DNA of 64,000 bases from NCBI RefSeq assembly GCF_030657335.1, contig NZ_CP131039.1:2186501-2250500 (forward strand), read 5' to 3'. Made by a program: the position numbers and the translations under genes. This document shows positions 7,892 to 18,699 of this stretch, in pieces. Each line of letters starts with the position of its first letter. Positions within the stretch are counted from its first letter, which is position 1. The notes beneath the pieces are model-generated. The model searched no databases, was not told the DNA's origin, and saw nothing but the letters and a program-made list of their open reading frames with translations. The DNA comes from Croceibacterium aestuarii (GTDB lineage Bacteria > Pseudomonadota > Alphaproteobacteria > Sphingomonadales > Sphingomonadaceae).

Positions 7892-8827
7892 TTAAAATGC
7901 AAATAATCTTTCAAAATGTGCCTCCATCGAGCATCTTTCCGATTGGCAGCGCGGCCATTCTTGCGATGGCTGGTTGCGGAACCAGGTGTATTGCCGCTTG
8001 GCGTAGTTGCGCGTCGTCTGCCGGCCACGGGCCACTGCCTCCTCGCGCGACCACTCGCCGCGCAGCATCCCGGCGATCTCAGGCACGCCGATCGCCCGCA
8101 TCACGGGGCTGGCTGCGGGGAGATCGCGTTCAAGCAATGTCTCGACTTCTTCCACCGCACCGTTCTCGAGCATCAGCGCGAAGCGCCGGTCGCAGCGTTC
8201 GAACAGCCATTCGCGCGGCGGCAGCAGGACCAGCGGGTGGAGGTCGATCACCGGGCCGATCCCGCCGACCCGCTGCTGTTGCCAGTGCGCCAGGGGCTTG
8301 CCGGTCGAGCGAACCACTTCGAGCGCGCGGGCGACCCGGGTAGTGTCGGCGGGCTTGAGCACAGCGGCGCGCTGCGGGTCTTCTGCGGTCAGGGCGGCGT
8401 AGGCCGCGGCGACTGGCAGGGCCCGGACCGCAGCCCGCACGGCCGGGTCGATCCGCGGCACCGGAGCAATGCCGTCGAGCAGAGTGCGGATGTATAGACC
8501 GGTCCCGCCGACCAGGATCGGCACTTGCCCGGCAAGGTGGGCATCCTCGATCTCGCGCTTGGCCCGGGCGGCCCAGTCGGCGGCGGAACAGGGTTCGGCG
8601 CCGTCCCAGGCGCCGAACAGGCGGTGCGCGACGCCGCGCGTCTCCGCTTCGCTCGGACGGGCGCTGAGGACCCGCAGGTCGCTGTAGACCTGGGCGCTGT
8701 CGGCGTTGATCACCACACAGGGGCGATCCAGCGTGAGCGCCAGCTCGATGGCCAGATCGCTCTTGCCGCTCGCCGTCGGCCCTGCAATGAGCGCGACCGG
8801 TTTTGTGGAGACGTCCCCTGTGCTCAT
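7892..8827 (-). CDS. miaA: tRNA dimethylallyltransferase
   Basis: MiaA adds a dimethylallyl group to A37 of tRNAs reading UNN codons. The 311 aa protein has the P-loop [11 protein letters not shown] near the N-terminus, NADSAQVY with the conserved Asp, [11 protein letters not shown], and the C-terminal [15 protein letters not shown] tRNA-contact region. The start is the ATG at 8827. It overlaps the 5' end of the divergent serB by eight bases, so the two promoters must lie inside each other's coding sequence. Confidence 0.95.
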   Translation of the reverse strand: MSTGDVSTKPVALIAGPTASGKSDLAIELALTLDRPCVVINADSAQVYSDLRVLSARPSEAETRGVAHRLFGAWDGAEPCSAADWAARAKREIEDAHLAGQVPILVGGTGLYIRTLLDGIAPVPRIDPAVRAAVRALPVAAAYAALTAEDPQRAAVLKPADTTRVARALEVVRSTGKPLAHWQQQRVGGIGPVIDLHPLVLLPPREWLFERCDRRFALMLENGAVEEVETLLERDLPAASPVMRAIGVPEIAGMLRGEWSREEAVARGRQTTRNYAKRQYTWFRNQPSQEWPRCQSERCSMEAHFERLFAF

Positions 8828-9704
8828 AGCCCGCCTGATAGCAGACCCGGCCGGACTGGAAACGCGCCTCGACGCGGCAACCCGCGCGCTCGAGGGAGAG
8901 GGGCTCGAACTGTCCGCCGCGCAGATGCTCGATTTCTGCGGCGACGTGCTCGAAATGCTGCTGCCGGGCGGCGATGCCGAAGTCTTGCGCCGGGTGATAG
9001 ACGAGCATTTCGCTCCCTCCGACGCTATCGTGCTGGAGCGGGCGTTTGCCGTTCCGCACCTGTTCGTCTCGGACATGGATTCGACGATGATCGGGCAGGA
9101 ATGCATCGATGAACTTGGGGATTTCGCCGGTCTCAAGCCGCAGATCGCGGCGATTACCGAGCGGGCGATGCAGGGCGAGCTCGATTTCGAGAGCGCGCTG
9201 CGCGAGCGAGTCATGCTGCTCCGCGATCTGCCCGAAGCGGCAATCGTCGAATGCCTCGACACCCGCATAGAGCCGATGGCCGGCGCGCGCACGCTGGTCG
9301 AAACGCTCAAGAGTCGAGGCTGCCGCACGGTGCTGGTCACCGGCGGGTTCCACCAGTTTGCCGATCCTGTAGCCGAACTGCTCGGATTCGAGCGCGTCGT
9401 CGGCAATCGCCTGGCGACCGAAGGCGGCAAGCTGACCGGCGGACTCGAAGGAGCGATCACCGACAGCTCGGTCAAGCAACGGGTCCTGCTCGAGGAGGCG
9501 GCCGAAATTGGACACGACGTGGTGACTCTCGCCACCGGCGACGGGGCGAACGACATCCCGATGCTGCAGGCTGCGACCTACGGGGTGGCTTTCCGGGCCA
9601 AGCCCAGGGCCCGGGCCGCCGCCAACGGGTGGGTCGATCGCGGCGACCTGACCTCGATTCTGAAATTGCTCGGCATCGACGAAAGCGAGTGGGTCGCGCG
9701 CTAG
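8820..9704 (+). CDS. serB: Phosphoserine phosphatase
   Basis: SerB removes phosphate from phosphoserine in the last step of serine synthesis. The 294 aa protein has the haloacid-dehalogenase motifs: DMDSTM (Asp85 nucleophile, Asp87), TGGFHQF, and GDGANDIPM near the C-terminus, after an ACT-like N-terminal region. I chose the GTG at 8820, preceded by GGAG nine bases upstream, because the protein then begins VLIARLIAD as relatives do. Upstream GTG (8805) and ATG (8787) codons are alternatives. Its end overlaps the convergent DUF418 gene by four bases. Confidence 0.94.
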   Translation: MLIARLIADPAGLETRLDAATRALEGEGLELSAAQMLDFCGDVLEMLLPGGDAEVLRRVIDEHFAPSDAIVLERAFAVPHLFVSDMDSTMIGQECIDELGDFAGLKPQIAAITERAMQGELDFESALRERVMLLRDLPEAAIVECLDTRIEPMAGARTLVETLKSRGCRTVLVTGGFHQFADPVAELLGFERVVGNRLATEGGKLTGGLEGAITDSSVKQRVLLEEAAEIGHDVVTLATGDGANDIPMLQAATYGVAFRAKPRARAAANGWVDRGDLTSILKLLGIDESEWVAR

Positions 9705-10948
9705 GTGGGGGCGACCCGCTTGCGCATCGGCTGCACCTCCCAGCGCGAGAGGCTGCGCCAGACCCATTCGAAGGGTCCGTAGCGATAGCGCTCGAGCCAC
9801 CATTTCGACCACAGCAGCATGATCGCCCAGACCACCGGCACCAGCAGCCAGGCCTCACCGCGCGACACCTTGCCGTAGAGACCGCCGAACGTGCCGTAGA
9901 ACACCAGCGTGCCGACGATGGTCGAGCCGAGGTAGTTGGTGAAGGCGGCGCGGCCGACCGCGGAGAAGTGATCGGCGATTGCGCTGCGATGGCCGAACAG
10001 CAAGATGATCAGCGCGGCATAGCCGACCGCTCCGACCGAGTGGAAAGGACTCACGAAAAGCCGGGTCCAGGGATAGTAGGTTACCGGATCGAAATCGGCC
10101 TTGATCGAAGCCACTGCGCCGTAGGTATGCAGCGCGAGGTCCGGCACGAGGCATGCCGCGACGACGATCCAGTAGCTTCGCCTGCTCCATGCTCCTGTGA
10201 GGAATCCTGACTTGTAGGCCGCCATGCCGAGCAGCATGAGGCCGAGCGTCTCGATCCCATAACCGAAGACGCCTTCGAACGGCTCCCACCGCACATCCTC
10301 CCGGGTCGAGGCTGCGACGTGTGCGGGGATCGATGCGTGGCTGGCTTTGTCCTCGGCGATCTTCCTGGGCAGGTCGGGATCGGGCGCCAGCAGCTGCGCG
10401 ATCCGCTTTTGCTCTTCGGACGTACCTTCGCCTGCCCGCACCCGTTCAGCCATCAGCATCTGCGGGATGACCCCGGCGAATTGCGATACGTTGACGAAGA
10501 GCAGGATGGCGATCGAAAGCAGCAGCAGCCACTTCTTGTCGAGCCGCCAGAACAGGTACGCGATCATCCCGACCATCGCGTAATTGGCCAGGATATCGCC
10601 CCACCACAGCAGGTAGAAGTGGGCAAGACCGAAGCCGAGCAGCACGATCATTCGCGGATAGTGCACCTGCCAGCCCGCCTTGCCCGCGGCCACCCCGCGC
10701 TCGATCACCAGGATCGTCGAGGCGCCGAACAGGATCGAGAACAGCGACCGCCAGCGCCCGTCGACCAGGATTGAGTTGAGCGCCCACATCAGCTTGTCGT
10801 AGCCGTGGTCGAACCCGTAATCGGGTGGGTAGAAATAGGCGCTTTCGATCATCGCCATGCCGACGACGTTGACCGAAAAGATGCCCATTACGGCGACGCC
10901 GCGAATGACGTCGAGCGTCAGTATCCGGTCCGGCGAAGTCGATGCCAT
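9701..10948 (-). CDS. DUF418 family multi-pass membrane protein
   Basis: The 415 aa protein has about ten hydrophobic segments. It opens with the DUF418 signature R-I-L-T-L-D-V-I-R-G-V-A-V-M-G-I, followed by an N residue in the first helix. The C-terminal half carries the usual W-x-x-G-P-F-E-W-x-W-R motif (FEWVWR near the end). The family is related to acyltransferase-3 type proteins, but its function is unknown. It stands alone between serB and purL. Confidence 0.85.
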   Translation of the reverse strand: MASTSPDRILTLDVIRGVAVMGIFSVNVVGMAMIESAYFYPPDYGFDHGYDKLMWALNSILVDGRWRSLFSILFGASTILVIERGVAAGKAGWQVHYPRMIVLLGFGLAHFYLLWWGDILANYAMVGMIAYLFWRLDKKWLLLLSIAILLFVNVSQFAGVIPQMLMAERVRAGEGTSEEQKRIAQLLAPDPDLPRKIAEDKASHASIPAHVAASTREDVRWEPFEGVFGYGIETLGLMLLGMAAYKSGFLTGAWSRRSYWIVVAACLVPDLALHTYGAVASIKADFDPVTYYPWTRLFVSPFHSVGAVGYAALIILLFGHRSAIADHFSAVGRAAFTNYLGSTIVGTLVFYGTFGGLYGKVSRGEAWLLVPVVWAIMLLWSKWWLERYRYGPFEWVWRSLSRWEVQPMRKRVAPT

Positions 10949-11056
10949 CTGCGTTACCCCTCATGCCCTGCGCGCGCGGTCAACGAGCGGTGTATTACTT
11001 CAGTAACACGATAAGTGAAAGCTCCATTGGCGAGGGCATCGCAAGATGGCGTGCCG

Positions 11057-13291
11057 TTAGCTCGCCATCCAGGTGCGAAAGAAGCTTTCGTACGCCTCTT
11101 TGAGGTCATCGAGGGGAATGCCGAACAGCGTGTCGCCGCCGACCGTGCCGAGGCGGCGAAAACCGACCAGCGCCGTGTCCTCGTTTTCGGTGCCTGTGGC
11201 GAGGGCACGATTGAGCGCATCGGTATCGGGGACGGTGACGATGTAGCGGCCCTGGTCCTCCCCGAACCACCATTGCGCTTCGGTGTAGTCCGGATGCTTT
11301 TCGATCTGGGCGCCGAGTCCGCCCGCCATGGCCATCTCCGCAAGCGCGATGGCGATGCCGCCATCCGAGACGTCGTGCACAGCGCTGACCAACCCGTCGG
11401 CAATGAGGTCGCGCACGATTCCCCCGGCGGCTTTTTCCAGCGTCAGGTCGGTAGGCGGGGTGCGGCCCTCGTCGCGGCCGTGGATTTCCTTGAGCCACAG
11501 CGATTTGCCGAGATGCGAGCGTTCCGGATCGGGTGTCGCCCAGGCCTCGGGCCAGATCAGGTAGATCGCTTCGCCCGCCGCCTTGAAGGGCATGGTCATC
11601 ATGCGGTCGTAGTCGTCGATCAGTCCAACGCCGCCGATCGCCGGGGTCGGCAGGATCGCGCTGCCCCCGCCAGTCGCCTTGCTTTCGTTATAGAGGCTGA
11701 CGTTGCCGGACACGATCGGGAAGTCGAGCACGCGGCAGGCCGTGCCCATGCCTTGGAGCGCGTGGACGAACTGGGCCATGATCTCGGGCCGTTGGGGATT
11801 GGCGAAGTTGAGGCAGTTGGTCACGGCCAGGGGTCTCGCACCGACTGCGCAGAGATTGCGATAAGCCTCGGCAATCGCCTGTTTTCCGCCCTCGTAGGGA
11901 TCGGCGAAGACATAGCGCGGGGTGCAGTCGGTGGTCATTGCCAGCGCCTTCCTGGTGCCGTGGACGCGGACCACGCCCGCGTCGCCGCCTGTCTGCAGCG
12001 TGTCGGCTCCGACCTGGCTGTCGTACTGCTCGGCAATCCACTTGCGCGAGGACAGATTGGGGCTGGCGAGCAACTTGAGCAGGTCGCCGCCGACGTCGTC
12101 GGTATCGGGCCGGTCGGTCATCGGCGCGATCTTGGCCCAGGTCTTGTACTCGTCCTTCGACAGGCACGGACGGTCATACTCGGGTGCGTCGTCGGCGAGC
12201 GGGCCGAGCGGGATGTCGCAGACCACCTCGCCGCCGAACTCGAGCACCATGTGCCCGGTGTCGGTGACTTCGCCGATGACCGCGAAATCGAGCTCCCACT
12301 TGGTGAAGATCGCTTCGGCCTCGGCCTCGCGGCCGGGCTTGAGCACCATCAGCATGCGCTCCTGGCTCTCGCTCAGCATCATCTCGTAGGGGGTCATGCC
12401 CTCTTCGCGGCACGGCACCTTGTCCATGTCGAGGCGAATGCCGGCGCCGCCCTTGCTAGCCATCTCGACACTCGAACTGGTCAGCCCGGCGGCGCCCATG
12501 TCCTGGATCGCGACGATGGCGTCGGTCGCCATGAGTTCGAGACAGGCCTCGATCAGCAGCTTCTCCGTGAAAGGATCGCCGACCTGGACGGTCGGACGCT
12601 TCTCCTCGGCATCCTCGGCGAAGTCGGCACTGGCCATGGTCGCGCCGTGAATCCCGTCGCGGCCGGTCTTGGAGCCGACATAGACGATCGGATTGCCCAC
12701 GCCGGTCGCGGCCGAGTAGAATATCTTGTCCTGGTCGGCGACGCCCACGGTCATCGCATTGACCAGGATGTTGCCGTCGTAGGCCGGGTCGAAGTTGGTC
12801 TCGCCGCCCACCGTCGGAACCCCCACGCAGTTGCCGTAGCCGCCGATGCCCGCGACGACGCCCTGCACGAGGTGCTTCATCTTGGGATGTTCGGGCCGGC
12901 CGAAGCGCAGCGCGTTGAGGTTTGCGACGGGCCGGGCGCCCATGGTGAACACGTCGCGCAGGATGCCGCCGACCCCGGTCGCCGCGCCCTGGTAGGGCTC
13001 GATGTAACTGGGGTGGTTGTGGCTCTCCATCTTGAAGATTGCCGCCTGGTTATCGCCGATGTCGATGACCCCGGCATTCTCGCCCGGTCCGCAAATCACC
13101 CATGGCGCCTCGGTCGGCAGCTTCTTGAGGTGGAGGCGGCTCGACTTGTACGAGCAGTGTTCGGACCACATGACCGAGAAGATGCCCAGTTCGACCAGGT
13201 TGGGCTCGCGATTCAGCCGCTGAACAACGATGGCGTATTCTTCGGGGCTGAGGCCATGCTCGGCCACGATTTCTGGCGTGATCTCGGTCAT
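11057..13291 (-). CDS. purL: Phosphoribosylformylglycinamidine synthase subunit II
   Basis: PurL performs the ATP-dependent amidation step that makes FGAM in purine synthesis. The 744 aa size is that of the small PurL, which works with separate PurS and PurQ proteins (not in this window). Motifs seen are [16 protein letters not shown] (active-site His), GGYGNC and the duplicated PurM-like halves with DMGAAGL and HDVSDGG. The ATG at 13291 is chosen; the frame is open further upstream but diverges from the family. It is divergent from xseB. Confidence 0.95.
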   Translation of the reverse strand: MTEITPEIVAEHGLSPEEYAIVVQRLNREPNLVELGIFSVMWSEHCSYKSSRLHLKKLPTEAPWVICGPGENAGVIDIGDNQAAIFKMESHNHPSYIEPYQGAATGVGGILRDVFTMGARPVANLNALRFGRPEHPKMKHLVQGVVAGIGGYGNCVGVPTVGGETNFDPAYDGNILVNAMTVGVADQDKIFYSAATGVGNPIVYVGSKTGRDGIHGATMASADFAEDAEEKRPTVQVGDPFTEKLLIEACLELMATDAIVAIQDMGAAGLTSSSVEMASKGGAGIRLDMDKVPCREEGMTPYEMMLSESQERMLMVLKPGREAEAEAIFTKWELDFAVIGEVTDTGHMVLEFGGEVVCDIPLGPLADDAPEYDRPCLSKDEYKTWAKIAPMTDRPDTDDVGGDLLKLLASPNLSSRKWIAEQYDSQVGADTLQTGGDAGVVRVHGTRKALAMTTDCTPRYVFADPYEGGKQAIAEAYRNLCAVGARPLAVTNCLNFANPQRPEIMAQFVHALQGMGTACRVLDFPIVSGNVSLYNESKATGGGSAILPTPAIGGVGLIDDYDRMMTMPFKAAGEAIYLIWPEAWATPDPERSHLGKSLWLKEIHGRDEGRTPPTDLTLEKAAGGIVRDLIADGLVSAVHDVSDGGIAIALAEMAMAGGLGAQIEKHPDYTEAQWWFGEDQGRYIVTVPDTDALNRALATGTENEDTALVGFRRLGTVGGDTLFGIPLDDLKEAYESFFRTWMAS

Positions 13292-13376
13292 GGGTGCGCC
13301 CCATATCGGGCAAGCGCGATTCTCGCCAGCCCCGCGCCGCTTGACCGCACCGGGTATCCCCGCCAAAGCGCAAGCC

Positions 13377-13625
13377 ATGGCGGACGAGGGCGAAGACCTA
13401 TCGAAAATGAGCTTCGAGCAGGCCCTGAAGGCGCTCGAGGACGTGGTTCGGCAGCTCGAGGGCGGCGAAGTTCCACTCGACGAATCGATCGATCTCTACG
13501 AACGCGGCGAGAAGCTGCGCAAGCACTGTCAGGCGCGGCTCGATACGGCACAGGCGCGGATCGAAAAGATCGTCCAGGGCCCCGACGGCAGGGCCGCCGG
13601 GGCCGAGCCCTTCGACGCGGAGTAG
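13377..13625 (+). CDS. xseB: Exodeoxyribonuclease VII small subunit
   Basis: The 82 aa protein matches XseB in length and sequence: [14 protein letters not shown], then [18 protein letters not shown]. The small subunit forms helical hairpins that bind XseA and complete exonuclease VII. The next gene, ispA, starts six bases after the stop. An xseB-ispA pairing is common in proteobacteria. Confidence 0.93.
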   Translation: MADEGEDLSKMSFEQALKALEDVVRQLEGGEVPLDESIDLYERGEKLRKHCQARLDTAQARIEKIVQGPDGRAAGAEPFDAE

Positions 13626-13631
13626 GCGGCG

Positions 13632-14537
13632 ATGGGGCTCGTGCTAGCCAGCGACATCCTCGCCAGGGCATTCGAGCGCATCCAGCGCGAGGTCGACGAC
13701 TGCTTCGACGGGTTACTGCCGCTTCCGGACGACGCCCGCGCGCCGCTCATTGAAGCGATGCGCTACGCCGTGATCGGCGGCGGCAAGCGTGCGCGGCCGC
13801 TGCTGTTGACGGCAACGGCGGAGATGTACGGCGTCGCTCGCGACTGCGCCGTCCTTACCGGCTGCGCGGTCGAGGCGATCCATGCCTATTCGCTGATCCA
13901 CGACGACCTGCCGTGCATGGACAATGACGACGTGCGCCACGGCAAGGCGACCCTGCACCGCGAGTACGACGAGGCGGTCGCGGTACTGGCCGGGGACTCG
14001 CTCCACGCGCTGGCGTTCGAAATCCTCGCCATGCCGGAAACCAGTTCCGATCCCTACGTTCGCACCGAACTGGTCTATACGCTGGCTGGCGCGAGCGGCG
14101 CGAGCGGCATGGCCGGCGGGCAGATGATGGATATCGTTGCCGAAAGCGAGAATTTCGATCTCCACACTGTAACCCGGCTGCAACAACTCAAGACCGGCGC
14201 TTTGCTTGGCGCAGCCGTCGAAATGGGCGCGATTCTCGGCCGCGTGCCGGAGGAAGGCAGGGCCCACCTCAGAGCTTACGCTCGCGACATCGGCCTGGCC
14301 TTCCAGATCGCCGACGACCTGCTCGACATTAGCGGCGACGAGGCCAAGGCGGGCAAGGCGCTGCGCAAGGACGCCGACGCCGGCAAGGCCACTTTCGTCA
14401 GCTTGATGGGAGAGGAAAAGGCTCGCGATCAGGCGCAGGCACTCGCCGCGCAGGCGGTCGGTCATCTCGCGCAGCACGGCGAGGAGGCCGACATCCTGCG
14501 CGCTCTGGCGCGGTTCGTCGTGGAGCGCGACCGGTGA
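13632..14537 (+). CDS. ispA: Farnesyl diphosphate synthase (polyprenyl synthetase)
   Basis: This enzyme condenses IPP with allylic diphosphates to make farnesyl diphosphate for quinones, undecaprenyl carriers and carotenoids. The 301 aa protein has both aspartate-rich motifs, DDLPCMD (residues 91-97) and DDLLD (228-232), and GGGKRARP (49-56). The short-chain type is supported by the two residues inside the first motif. It is followed by coaD with a 4-base overlap (GTGA). Confidence 0.93.
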   Translation: MGLVLASDILARAFERIQREVDDCFDGLLPLPDDARAPLIEAMRYAVIGGGKRARPLLLTATAEMYGVARDCAVLTGCAVEAIHAYSLIHDDLPCMDNDDVRHGKATLHREYDEAVAVLAGDSLHALAFEILAMPETSSDPYVRTELVYTLAGASGASGMAGGQMMDIVAESENFDLHTVTRLQQLKTGALLGAAVEMGAILGRVPEEGRAHLRAYARDIGLAFQIADDLLDISGDEAKAGKALRKDADAGKATFVSLMGEEKARDQAQALAAQAVGHLAQHGEEADILRALARFVVERDR

Positions 14538-15058
14538 GCACCGAGGCGAACGAGCGGATCGGGCTCTATCCCGGGACCTTCGATCCGATCACGCTCGGGC
14601 ATGCCGACATCATCCGGCGCGGCAGCAAGCTGGTCGACACGCTGATCGTCGGGGTGACCACCAATCCTTCCAAGGACCCGATGTTCAGCCCCGAAGAACG
14701 CATCGACATGGTTCGCAACGAAGTCCGACGGCTGGGGGTGGAAAACGTTGTCGTCGAGGGCTTCAACGCGCTGCTTGTCAAATACGCCAGAAAAAAGGGC
14801 GCGACCGTGCTCATCCGCGGCCTGCGCGCGGTGGCCGACTTCGAATACGAGTATCAGATGGCCGGCATGAACCAGCAGCTCGACACGAGCGTCGAGACGG
14901 TCTTCCTGATGGCGGACGTAAGCCTGCAGCCGATCGCCAGCAAGTTGGTCAAGGAAATCGCGCTGTTCGGCGGCAACGTCGCCCCGTTCGTGAGCGCCGA
15001 GGTCTCCAAGTTGATCGAGGCGCGGGTGGCGACGCTCGGCAGGCGCGGCGACTTCTGA
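14534..15058 (+). CDS. coaD: Phosphopantetheine adenylyltransferase
   Basis: CoaD converts 4'-phosphopantetheine and ATP to dephospho-CoA. The 174 aa protein shows the nucleotidyltransferase motif GTFDPITLGH (residues 14-23), the RGLRAVADFEYEYQM substrate segment and SLQPIASKLVKEIA near the C-terminus. The GTG start overlaps the ispA stop (GTGA), so it is translationally coupled. Confidence 0.95.
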   Translation: MSTEANERIGLYPGTFDPITLGHADIIRRGSKLVDTLIVGVTTNPSKDPMFSPEERIDMVRNEVRRLGVENVVVEGFNALLVKYARKKGATVLIRGLRAVADFEYEYQMAGMNQQLDTSVETVFLMADVSLQPIASKLVKEIALFGGNVAPFVSAEVSKLIEARVATLGRRGDF

Positions 15059-15145
15059 CAGCCGGGGTTATCGCGTAATCGTTCATTGCAGCGTCAGTCG
15101 GCAGCCGATACTGGCCTCGCACCCTAGGATATTCACGGTACCACG

Positions 15146-15847
15146 ATGATCAAAGCCCTTTCCTCTGCCATTCTGGCGTTCTCGCTCGCGTTCGCGCCGG
15201 CCCTTGCCGCTGCGCAGGACTCCGCGCCCGACAACAGCGCCACAGCGGCCGCCACGCAGAAGAAGATGCGGATTTCGGTGGATTTCGACCAGACCAAGGA
15301 CCTCGAGGACATTCTCTACCTCGACCTTTCGAATGGGCAGCGGGTAGCGATCCGACTGATGCCCGACTGGGCGCCCAACGCGGTCGAGCGGATCAAGACC
15401 CTGACCCGGCAAGGTTTCTATGACGGCGTCATCTTCCACCGCGTGATCGACGGTTTCATGGCCCAGACCGGAGACCCGACCGGAACAGGGCAGGGCGGCT
15501 CCGAGCTTCCCGACCTCAAGGCCGAATTCAACCCGCTGCCGCACGTGCGCGGCACGGTGTCGATGGCCCGCGCCGACGATCCCGATAGCGCCAACAGCCA
15601 GTTCTTCATCATGTTCTATCCGCGCTTCGCGCTCGACAAGCGCTACACCAACATCGGCCGGGTGATCGACAACATGGCAGCGGTCGATGCCATCCACCGC
15701 GGCGAGCCGCCGTCAGATCCGACGTGGATCGTCCAGGCCTCGATCGCTTCGGATCACAAGCCGCAGAAATTCCCGCCGGCGAGCGCGCCGGCCCAGGCCA
15801 GCGTTCCCGCCTCGACAGCCGCCGTGGCGGCCGCTGGCGACAACTAG
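15146..15847 (+). CDS. Secreted cyclophilin-type peptidylprolyl isomerase
   Basis: The 233 aa product has a signal peptide (about residues 1-23, ending ALAAA). A cyclophilin domain covers residues 45-205, with the signature [15 protein letters not shown] (98-112) and Arg99 as the catalytic residue. A low-complexity Ala/Pro/Ser tail ends the protein. It should catalyse proline isomerisation in the periplasm. It lies upstream of queA on the same strand, separated by 59 bases. Confidence 0.92.
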   Translation: MIKALSSAILAFSLAFAPALAAAQDSAPDNSATAAATQKKMRISVDFDQTKDLEDILYLDLSNGQRVAIRLMPDWAPNAVERIKTLTRQGFYDGVIFHRVIDGFMAQTGDPTGTGQGGSELPDLKAEFNPLPHVRGTVSMARADDPDSANSQFFIMFYPRFALDKRYTNIGRVIDNMAAVDAIHRGEPPSDPTWIVQASIASDHKPQKFPPASAPAQASVPASTAAVAAAGDN

Positions 15848-15906
15848 CCGCTCATCCTCGCGCTCGCGCGGCGACATCGGGGATTTTCTCCGCTAGGGGC
15901 GCGGCC

Positions 15907-16935
15907 ATGAAGGTCGACCTCTTCGATTTCGAGCTCCCGTCCGAACGCATTGCGCTGCGCCCGGCGCGACCGCGCGACGCCGCCAAGCTGCTCGTTGCGG
16001 AGGGCGCCGCGCCGTTCGCCGACCGGAAGGTACGCGACCTCCCGCAAATCCTGCGCAAGGGCGATGTGCTGGTGTTCAACGACACCCGCGTCATTCCCGC
16101 CCAGCTCGAGGGTCGGCGGGGTGAAGCCAAGATCGGCGCCACGCTGCACAAGCGCGTCGATCTGCGCCGCTGGCAAGCTTTCGTCCGCAATGCCAAGCGA
16201 CTGCGCCCGGGCGACACGATCGACTTCGGCGAGGGTGTGTCTGCTGTGGCAGAAGCGCGCCATGGCGACGGCAGCTTCACCCTGGCCTTCGCCGGGGACG
16301 AGCCGGTCGAAGCCCTGCTCGAACGCGCCGGGACCATGCCGCTACCCCCGTATATTGCCGGCAAGCGGGGCACCGATGCGGCCGATCGCAGCGATTACCA
16401 GACGATGTTCGCCCGCGAAGATGGAGCCGTCGCGGCGCCGACGGCCGCACTGCACTTCACGCCAGCTCTGATCGAAGCGCTCGACCGCGCCGGAATCGGC
16501 CGCGAAACGCTCACCCTGCATGTTGGGGCGGGGACGTTCCTGCCGGTCAAGGCCGACGACACGGCCGACCACGCGATGCATGCCGAGTGGGGCCGGATCG
16601 ACGCGGAGACCGCCGACCGGCTCAATGCCGCGCGCCAGGCCGGCGGACGGACCATTGCGGTGGGGACCACGAGCCTGCGCCTGCTCGAGAGTGCCGCCGG
16701 CGGCGATGGGCTAATTCGTCCCATCGAGGGCGACACGGCAATCTTCATCACCCCCGGATATCGCTTCAAGGCGATCGACGGTCTTATGACCAATTTCCAC
16801 CTGCCCAAGTCGACGCTCTTCATGCTGGTCAGCGCACTGATGGGGTTGGAGCGGATGCAGGCGGCCTACTCCCACGCCATTGCCCACGATTACCGCTTCT
16901 ACAGCTACGGCGATTCCTCGCTGCTGATCCCCTGA
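15907..16935 (+). CDS. queA: S-adenosylmethionine:tRNA ribosyltransferase-isomerase
   Basis: QueA transfers and rearranges the ribosyl part of SAM onto preQ1 in tRNA, giving epoxyqueuosine. The 342 aa protein starts at the ATG at 15907 with [16 protein letters not shown], the family's usual opening. It contains [18 protein letters not shown] and [16 protein letters not shown]. The tgt gene for the earlier step lies about 2.7 kb downstream on the same strand, so queuosine genes are clustered here. Confidence 0.95.
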   Translation: MKVDLFDFELPSERIALRPARPRDAAKLLVAEGAAPFADRKVRDLPQILRKGDVLVFNDTRVIPAQLEGRRGEAKIGATLHKRVDLRRWQAFVRNAKRLRPGDTIDFGEGVSAVAEARHGDGSFTLAFAGDEPVEALLERAGTMPLPPYIAGKRGTDAADRSDYQTMFAREDGAVAAPTAALHFTPALIEALDRAGIGRETLTLHVGAGTFLPVKADDTADHAMHAEWGRIDAETADRLNAARQAGGRTIAVGTTSLRLLESAAGGDGLIRPIEGDTAIFITPGYRFKAIDGLMTNFHLPKSTLFMLVSALMGLERMQAAYSHAIAHDYRFYSYGDSSLLIP

Positions 16936-16961
16936 GGCTTGTATTCCCCACCGCCGCCGCC

Positions 16962-17918
16962 ATGTTCGCCGCGGTGACTGAACCGATTCTCGAGATCCGC
17001 GGCCTGGCCAAGACCTACAAGGGCGGCGTTCGCGCGCTCGACGGGGTCGATCTCGACATTCGCAAGGGCGAGATATTCGCACTGCTCGGGCCCAACGGCG
17101 CCGGCAAGACCACGCTGATCGGCGCCGTCTGCGGGCTGCTCAATCCGACCGAGGGCACCATACACGCTTTCGGCATGGACGCCGCGCATCACTGGCGCGA
17201 GGCGCGCAAGCGTATCGGCCTCGTGCCGCAGGAACTGGCGTTCGACATGTTCGAAAAAGTCGGGCGTGCCGTCGCTTATTCGCGCGGCATGTTCGGCAGC
17301 CCGGCCGATCCGGCGCGGATCGAGGAAGTGCTCCGCTCGCTCAGCCTCTGGGACAAGCGCGGCAGCCGGATTCGCGACCTGTCGGGCGGGATGAAGCGCC
17401 GGGTGATGATCGCCAAGGCGCTAAGCCACGATCCCGACCTATTGTTCCTCGACGAGCCGACGGCCGGCGTCGATGTCGAGCTACGCCGCGACATGTGGCA
17501 CCAGATCGACAAGCTGCGCGCAAAGGGGACGACCATCATCCTGACGACGCACTACATTGAGGAAGCGCAGGAAATGGCCGACCGGGTCGGCGTGATCAAC
17601 AAGGGCAAATTGCTGTTGGTCGACGACAAGGATGCGATCATGGCCAAGCTCGGCCGCACGGCCGCGCATTTCAGCTTCGACACACCTCTCGCCGCCATTC
17701 CGCGGGCGCTTGCCGATTATCCGCTGTCGCTCGACGAAGGCGGCACCAAGCTCATCTACCGCGGCGGCGATGGAACGGGGACGGGCAAGCGCGAAGTCGC
17801 CGACCTTGCCCGTGCCCTGGTCGCAGAGGGGCTGATGTTCACGGGGATCGAGACGGCCGAATCCAGCCTCGAGGACATCTTCGTGGGTCTCGTCGAAGGC
17901 AAGGAGGGCGCGCGATGA
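16962..17918 (+). CDS. ABC transporter ATP-binding protein (YadG-like)
   Basis: The 318 aa ATPase has Walker A GPNGAGKTT (residues 43-51), Q-loop Gln90, signature LSGGM (140-144) and Walker B FLDEPT (162-167). A C-terminal extension is typical of ABC-2 exporter ATPases. It overlaps the permease gene at ATGA, so the pair forms one exporter. The closest familiar relatives are YadG/YadH, whose substrate is unknown. It sits between queA and tgt. Confidence 0.9.
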   Translation: MFAAVTEPILEIRGLAKTYKGGVRALDGVDLDIRKGEIFALLGPNGAGKTTLIGAVCGLLNPTEGTIHAFGMDAAHHWREARKRIGLVPQELAFDMFEKVGRAVAYSRGMFGSPADPARIEEVLRSLSLWDKRGSRIRDLSGGMKRRVMIAKALSHDPDLLFLDEPTAGVDVELRRDMWHQIDKLRAKGTTIILTTHYIEEAQEMADRVGVINKGKLLLVDDKDAIMAKLGRTAAHFSFDTPLAAIPRALADYPLSLDEGGTKLIYRGGDGTGTGKREVADLARALVAEGLMFTGIETAESSLEDIFVGLVEGKEGAR

Positions 17919-18682
17919 ACGCCCGCGGCGCGCTAGCCATCCTGCGCAACGAACTCTCGCGGTTTTTCCGCACCGCGTTCGGCTCGATCCTCTCGCCGGT
18001 GCTGACCACATCGCTCTACCTAGTCGTGTTCGGCGCGGCGATCGGCAGCCGGATGGACCCGAGCCAATTCGGCGGTTCGTCATACGGCGCTTTCATCGTG
18101 CCCGGCCTGCTGATGCTGACCTTGCTCAGCGAGAGCACCTCGAATTCGAGCTTCGGCATCTACATGCCGCGCTTCACTGGCGCGATTTACGAACTGCTCA
18201 GCGCGCCCGTCGGGGTGCTCGAAACGCTGCTCGGATTTGTTGGAGCTGCGGTCCTGAAGTCGCTGATAATCGCCGGAATCATAATGGTGACGGCGCTGCT
18301 TTTCGTCGATTATTCGATCGCCCATCCGGTACTGGCATTCGGCTACATCATCCTCGTCGCCGCGGCCTTTTCGCTGTTCGGGTTCATACTCGGCATCTGG
18401 GCCGACGGGTTCGAGAAGCTGCAGATCGTGCCGCTGCTGATCCTCACTCCGCTGACCTTTCTCGGCGGGACATTCTATTCGGTGAAAGTACTCGCCGAAC
18501 CCTGGCAGACGATCACCCAGTTCAATCCCATCTTCTATCTTATCAATGGTTTGCGCTGGACCTTTACCGGCAGCTCGGATGTGCCGATCGGCCTCGCCTT
18601 TGGCATGACCGTGGGTTTCATCGCGCTGTGCATCACCGTCATCGCGGTGATTTTCCGCACGGGGTGGCGACTGCGCGGCTGA
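17915..18682 (+). CDS. ABC-2 type transporter permease (YadH-like)
   Basis: The 255 aa protein has about six membrane helices. The ABC-2 family pattern is seen, including LTPLTFLGGTFYSV (from about residue 179) and NPIFYLINGLRW. It forms the membrane part of the exporter with the preceding ATPase, whose stop overlaps its ATG. Whether it exports lipid, polysaccharide or drug cannot be told from the sequence. Confidence 0.9.
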   Translation: MNARGALAILRNELSRFFRTAFGSILSPVLTTSLYLVVFGAAIGSRMDPSQFGGSSYGAFIVPGLLMLTLLSESTSNSSFGIYMPRFTGAIYELLSAPVGVLETLLGFVGAAVLKSLIIAGIIMVTALLFVDYSIAHPVLAFGYIILVAAAFSLFGFILGIWADGFEKLQIVPLLILTPLTFLGGTFYSVKVLAEPWQTITQFNPIFYLINGLRWTFTGSSDVPIGLAFGMTVGFIALCITVIAVIFRTGWRLRG

Positions 18683-18699
18683 CGCGCTAGCGGGGGCGC

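Noticed and set aside
11015-13753. 912-codon plus-strand frame opposite purL
   Set aside because: It runs against a complete, motif-bearing purL and xseB, has low-complexity composition, and looks like a codon-bias artefact.
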